Shown here piece by piece: positions 60,405 through 64,000 of a stretch of 64,000 nt of DNA. Origin of the DNA: Aquaticitalea lipolytica (lineage in GTDB: Bacteria; Bacteroidota; Bacteroidia; Flavobacteriales; Flavobacteriaceae); the NCBI RefSeq assembly GCF_014641635.1, contig NZ_BMIC01000001.1:1184641-1248640 (forward strand), read 5' to 3'. The position numbers were made by a program, and so were the translations under genes. The number at the start of each line of letters is the position of its first letter. Within the stretch, counting starts at the first letter, position 1. Under the pieces are notes generated by a model. That model was not told the origin of the DNA. It did not search any database and saw only the letters and a list, made by a program, of their open reading frames with translations.

Positions 60405-60788
60405 TTATTGTTGCATATTTTTAGCTTCAATACTTAATGTTGCATGTGGTACAAGTTTTAATCGCTCTTTACCAATTAACTTTCCTGTAACTCTACAAAT
60501 ACCATAAGTTTTATTCTCTATTCGTATTAAAGCATTTTTTAAATCACGTATAAACTTTTCTTGACGAATTGCTAATTGTGAATTTGCTTCTTTACTCATT
60601 GTTTCACTACCTTCTTCAAATGCTTTAAAGGTTGGTGAAGTGTCATCTGTTCCGTTATTAAGGTCGTTCATGTAAGCACTCTTAATAAGGTCTAAATCAT
60701 GAACTGCTTTTACAATTTTTTCTTGAATAAGTACTTTAAATTCTGCTAAATCTTTATCAGAATATCTTTGATTTGCTTCTACTGCCAT
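60405..60788 (-). CDS. DksA/TraR-like protein with degenerate zinc finger
   Basis: 127 residues. Long N-terminal helices (about 10-90), then YGICRVTGKLIGKERLKLVPHATLSIEAK (in parts), which aligns with the DksA/TraR zinc-finger end. Only one Cys remains of the four metal ligands, so zinc is probably not bound as in E. coli DksA. A role in stringent-type control of RNA polymerase is possible but not shown. Starts 4 bases after the ileS stop. Confidence 0.87.
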   Translation of the reverse strand: MAVEANQRYSDKDLAEFKVLIQEKIVKAVHDLDLIKSAYMNDLNNGTDDTSPTFKAFEEGSETMSKEANSQLAIRQEKFIRDLKNALIRIENKTYGICRVTGKLIGKERLKLVPHATLSIEAKNMQQ

Positions 60789-60792
60789 AACT

Positions 60793-63700
60793 TTAAACTT
60801 TTTTAATAAACAATTTGGTATTTACATCATCAAAAGCAACTTCTATACCATTAGTTAAGTGTTCTAAAATTTCCAACTCTTCGGTTAAGGTCTCTGTTTT
60901 TATGTAATCTAAATTCTTGTTTATTGCATTAATAATTTGTTCGTCTTTTTGAAATTGTACTACAATTCTATCAGTAAGCTCATATCCAGAATCCTTACGT
61001 AAATTTTGAATTCTGTTTACCAATTCTCTTGCAATACCTTCTTTTTTTAATTCGTCTGTTAATGTAACATCAAGAGCTACTGTTAAAGCTCCTTGACTAG
61101 CTACAAGCCAACCTTCGATGTCTTGTGATGTTATTTCAACATCGCCTCGTTCCAAGGTAATACTTTTTCCATTAATTTGGACGTCTAAAATACCTTTTTG
61201 CTCGATTTTTTTGATATCATCTGCAGTAAAGTTATTAACCACGTTAGCAACAGCTTTCATGTCTTGCCCAAAACGAGGTCCAAGAACTTTAAAGTTAGGT
61301 TTAATTTGCTTTACCAAAATATCTGAAGCATCATCTAAAACCTGAATTTCTTTAACGTTTACTTCAGATTTAATCAAATCAGCAACAGCTAATATCTCTT
61401 CTTTTTGAGATTCACTATCAATAGGAATCATTATTTTTTGAAGTGGTTGGCGTACTTTAATTTTCTCTTTAGCTCTTAACGATAATACTAAAGATGATAT
61501 TGTTTGTGCTGCTTCCATTTTACGTTCTAATGACTTATCAACAAAAGAGGCATCAAACTTTGGAAACTCTGCTAAATGCACACTTTCAAAAGTTTCTTTT
61601 TTGGTCACTGAATTTAAATCTAAATACAATTTGTCCATAAAGAAAGGTGCAATTGGAGCTCCAAGTTTAGCAATCGCAATCATACATGTATAAAGCGTTT
61701 GGTAAGCAGATACTTTATCTTGTTGATAATCGCCTTTCCAGAAACGTCTTCTACTTAAACGCACATACCAGTTACTTAAGTAATCTTGTGTAAAATCTGA
61801 AATAGCTCTAGCCGCTTTTGTAGGCTCGTACTCTGCATAATATTCATCTACTTTTTGAATTAATGTGTGTAATTCAGAAAGTATCCAACGATCTATTTCT
61901 GGTCTTTTTTCTAAAGGCAAATCTGCTTCAGAATAGTTAAAACCATCTAGATTTGTATATAAGGTAAAGAATGAATATGTGTTATAAAGCGTACCGAAAA
62001 ACTTGCGTTTTACTTCTTCAATTCCATCTAAATCAAACTTTAAGTTATCCCAAGGATTTGCATTAGCAATCATATACCAACGCGTTGCATCTGCTCCGTA
62101 AGTTTCTAATGTTTCAAAAGGATCGGTTGCGTTACCTAGACGTTTAGACATTTTTTGTCCGTTTTTATCTAAAACTAATCCGTTAGACACTACATTTTTA
62201 TATGCTACAGAATCAAAAACCATTGTTGCAATGGCATGAAGTGTATAAAACCATCCTCTTGTTTGGTCTACACCTTCTGCTATAAAATCGGCTGGAAATG
62301 ATTTGTTTTCGTCAATCAGCTCTTTATTCTCAAAAGGATAATGCCATTGTGCATAAGGCATTGAGCCAGAATCGAACCAAACATCAATTAAATCTGCTTC
62401 GCGTTTCATTGGTTGCCTTGAAGGTGAAACCAATACAATTTCATCAACAATGTTTTTATGCAAATCGATTTTTGCGTAGTTGTCTTCAGAATTATTTCCA
62501 ACTTCAAAGTCTTCAAAAATGTCTTTTGCTAAAACTCCTGCTGAAACAGCTTTTTGCATCTCTGCTTTTAATTCTTCAACCGAACCAATACAAATTTCTT
62601 CTTTTCCATCTTCAGTTCTCCAAATAGGTAACGGAATTCCCCAATAACGAGAGCGCGACAAGTTCCAATCGTTTGCATTTGCTAACCAATTTCCAAAGCG
62701 ACCTTCTCCTGTAGATTTTGGTTTCCAATTGATGGTCTCATTAAGTTGAAACATTTTGTCTTTAACATCTGTTACCTTAATAAACCAAGAATCTAAAGGA
62801 TAATATAGAATTGGCTTATCGGTTCTCCAGCAATTAGGGTAACTATGTTTATATTTTTCAACCTTAAAGGCTTTATTTTCTTCTTTTAATTTAATGGCAA
62901 GTTCAACATCTATTGAGCGCTCAGGTGCTTCACCATCATTATAATATTCATTCTTAACATACTTACCAGCAAATTCTCCCATTTCTGGTCTGAATTTTCC
63001 TTGCAAATCTACAAGAGGTACTAAGTTACCATTCTCATCTTTTACTAACATTGGTGGTACTTCTGGCGTTGCTTGTTTAGCAACCATAGCATCGTCTGCA
63101 CCAAAAGTAGGCGCTGTATGAACTATTCCTGTACCATCTTCAGTCGTTACGAAATCTCCAGAAATTACTCTAAAAGCATTTTCAGGATTATCATTTGGTA
63201 AAGTATATGGCAATAATTGTTCGTAGGTAATGCCTACTAAATCTTTTCCTTTAAATTCTTTTACTACGTAAAAAGGGATTTTCTTATCGCCAGATTTGTA
63301 ATCTAACAATTCTGGTTTAGTTTCAACTTTATTAAATTTTCCATCGAACTGACTTCCAACTAAATTTTTTGCTAGAATAACATTAATTGGCTCGAAAGTA
63401 TATTGATTATATGTCTCTACTAAAACGTAATCTATTTTTGGCCCAACAGTTAATGCTGTGTTACTTGGAAGCGTCCAAGGTGTAGTTGTCCAAGCTAAAA
63501 AGTAGATTGTGCCTTCGTTTTGTAAAAAACTAGGAAGTGAACTTTCGTTAGCTTTAAATTGAGCTACTACAGTTGTATCTGTTACATCTTGATATGTGCC
63601 TGGTTGATTTAACTCATGTGAGCTTAAACCTGTACCTGCTTTAGGCGAGTAAGGCTGAATAGTGTAGCCTTTATAAAGCAATTTTTTATCGTAAATCTGC

Positions 63701-64000
63701 TTTAATAACCACCAAACAGATTCCATATATTTTGGTTCGTAAGTAATGTATGGATTATCCATATCTACCCAATAACCCATTTTTTGAGTAAGGTCATTCC
63801 AAACATCTGTGTAACGCATTACTGCTTTACGACAAGCTGCGTTGTAATCTTCAACTGAAATAATTTTACCAATATCTTCTTTAGTAATACCAAGCTCTTT
63901 TTCTACGCCAAGCTCTATTGGTAAACCATGTGTATCCCAACCAGCTTTACGCTTAACCTGAAAGCCTTTCATGGTTTTATATCGTGGAAAAATATCTTTA
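60793..64000 (-). CDS. ileS: Isoleucine--tRNA ligase (N-terminus outside window)
   Basis: The frame is open to the window edge, so the start and the HIGH motif are missing. Residues preserved include KRKAGWDTHGLPIELGVEK, editing domain (AWTTTPWTLPSNTAL, GTGIVHTAPTFGADD), the KMSKS motif as QKMSKRLGNATD, WYMIANANPWDNLKF and the anticodon-binding domain. The ATG at 63972 is internal. Typical class I synthetase; transcribed into the DksA-like gene. Confidence 0.97.
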   Translation of the reverse strand, partial: KDIFPRYKTMKGFQVKRKAGWDTHGLPIELGVEKELGITKEDIGKIISVEDYNAACRKAVMRYTDVWNDLTQKMGYWVDMDNPYITYEPKYMESVWWLLKQIYDKKLLYKGYTIQPYSPKAGTGLSSHELNQPGTYQDVTDTTVVAQFKANESSLPSFLQNEGTIYFLAWTTTPWTLPSNTALTVGPKIDYVLVETYNQYTFEPINVILAKNLVGSQFDGKFNKVETKPELLDYKSGDKKIPFYVVKEFKGKDLVGITYEQLLPYTLPNDNPENAFRVISGDFVTTEDGTGIVHTAPTFGADDAMVAKQATPEVPPMLVKDENGNLVPLVDLQGKFRPEMGEFAGKYVKNEYYNDGEAPERSIDVELAIKLKEENKAFKVEKYKHSYPNCWRTDKPILYYPLDSWFIKVTDVKDKMFQLNETINWKPKSTGEGRFGNWLANANDWNLSRSRYWGIPLPIWRTEDGKEEICIGSVEELKAEMQKAVSAGVLAKDIFEDFEVGNNSEDNYAKIDLHKNIVDEIVLVSPSRQPMKREADLIDVWFDSGSMPYAQWHYPFENKELIDENKSFPADFIAEGVDQTRGWFYTLHAIATMVFDSVAYKNVVSNGLVLDKNGQKMSKRLGNATDPFETLETYGADATRWYMIANANPWDNLKFDLDGIEEVKRKFFGTLYNTYSFFTLYTNLDGFNYSEADLPLEKRPEIDRWILSELHTLIQKVDEYYAEYEPTKAARAISDFTQDYLSNWYVRLSRRRFWKGDYQQDKVSAYQTLYTCMIAIAKLGAPIAPFFMDKLYLDLNSVTKKETFESVHLAEFPKFDASFVDKSLERKMEAAQTISSLVLSLRAKEKIKVRQPLQKIMIPIDSESQKEEILAVADLIKSEVNVKEIQVLDDASDILVKQIKPNFKVLGPRFGQDMKAVANVVNNFTADDIKKIEQKGILDVQINGKSITLERGDVEITSQDIEGWLVASQGALTVALDVTLTDELKKEGIARELVNRIQNLRKDSGYELTDRIVVQFQKDEQIINAINKNLDYIKTETLTEELEILEHLTNGIEVAFDDVNTKLFIKKV

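Noticed and set aside
1-64000. tRNA genes, insertion sequences, prophage, or CRISPR arrays
   Set aside because: Looked for T-loop-like signals, transposase or integrase proteins, and regular repeat-spacer spacing. None were found by eye; a tRNAscan or CRISPR search was not possible.

Overview
The window looks like a chromosomal core segment from a member of the Flavobacteriaceae (phylum Bacteroidota). Four kinds of evidence point there. The DNA is AT-rich (about one third G+C by eye, not counted). Many genes have the Bacteroidota-type -7 promoter box TAnnTTTG. The gliding genes gldE and gldD sit beside mutY and ssb. Several families typical of this phylum are present (DUF3127, DUF4301, a PnuC-type thiamin transporter, a PcrB/GGGPS-like synthase, TonB-dependent receptors, patatin-barrel fusions). 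Genus cannot be resolved from the sequence alone. I saw no tRNA, rRNA, CRISPR array, insertion sequence or prophage.

Layout. 1-2.7 kb: cell-envelope/tRNA-modification run (uppP, truB, two envelope proteins). 2.7-8.8 kb: housekeeping genes (thioredoxin-like, tag, aat, DUF3127, flavin reductase, orphan histidine kinase, HIT, greA). 9-16.6 kb: a thiamin-uptake locus. A TPP riboswitch controls a TonB-dependent receptor. Upstream of it a tightly packed minus-strand operon encodes a phosphopantetheinyl transferase, a GGGP synthase, a YkoF-like thiamin-binding protein, a PnuC/PnuT transporter, a NadR-like P-loop kinase, DUF4301 and ArfB. 16.6-20.4 kb: ahcY and a methionine aminotransferase, separated by a cluster of small repeats and an unrecognised membrane/coiled-coil gene. 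20.4-34 kb: envelope and housekeeping genes (GNAT, nitrilase, Ig-like lipoprotein, ComF, glyS, a methyltransferase, a 1136-residue outer-membrane protein, xth, an OmpA lipoprotein).

34-36.4 kb: aldo/keto reductase followed by a small accessory patch (a decayed reading frame and two related lipoproteins). 36.4-42.2 kb: rng, a 29-residue very basic protein too short for usual gene callers, HU, mutY, ssb, gldE, gldD. 42.3-52.3 kb: a TonB-dependent receptor, pgi, an M23 peptidase, tryptophan 2,3-dioxygenase, DUF3108, hpd and hmgA (aromatic amino acid catabolism). 52.5-56.6 kb: patatin-barrel protein and uvrC. 56.7-59.6 kb: a RimK ATP-grasp ligase between a retropepsin-like RimB protease and an M14-type deacylase, then 5-formyl-THF cyclo-ligase. 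59.6-64 kb: lspA, a DksA-like protein and ileS, which is cut by the window end.

No large undescribed system stands out. The most worthwhile leads are small: the 29-residue basic protein next to HU, an SSB-like acidic tail on the DUF3127 protein, a possible greA-leader attenuator, the RimB/RimK/deacylase cassette, a possible 31-codon leader peptide overlapping the aldo/keto reductase start, the degenerate-gene/lipoprotein patch at 35.3-36.4 kb, and a dispersed hairpin repeat seen twice. Regulatory calls rest on reading by eye, without computed scores.
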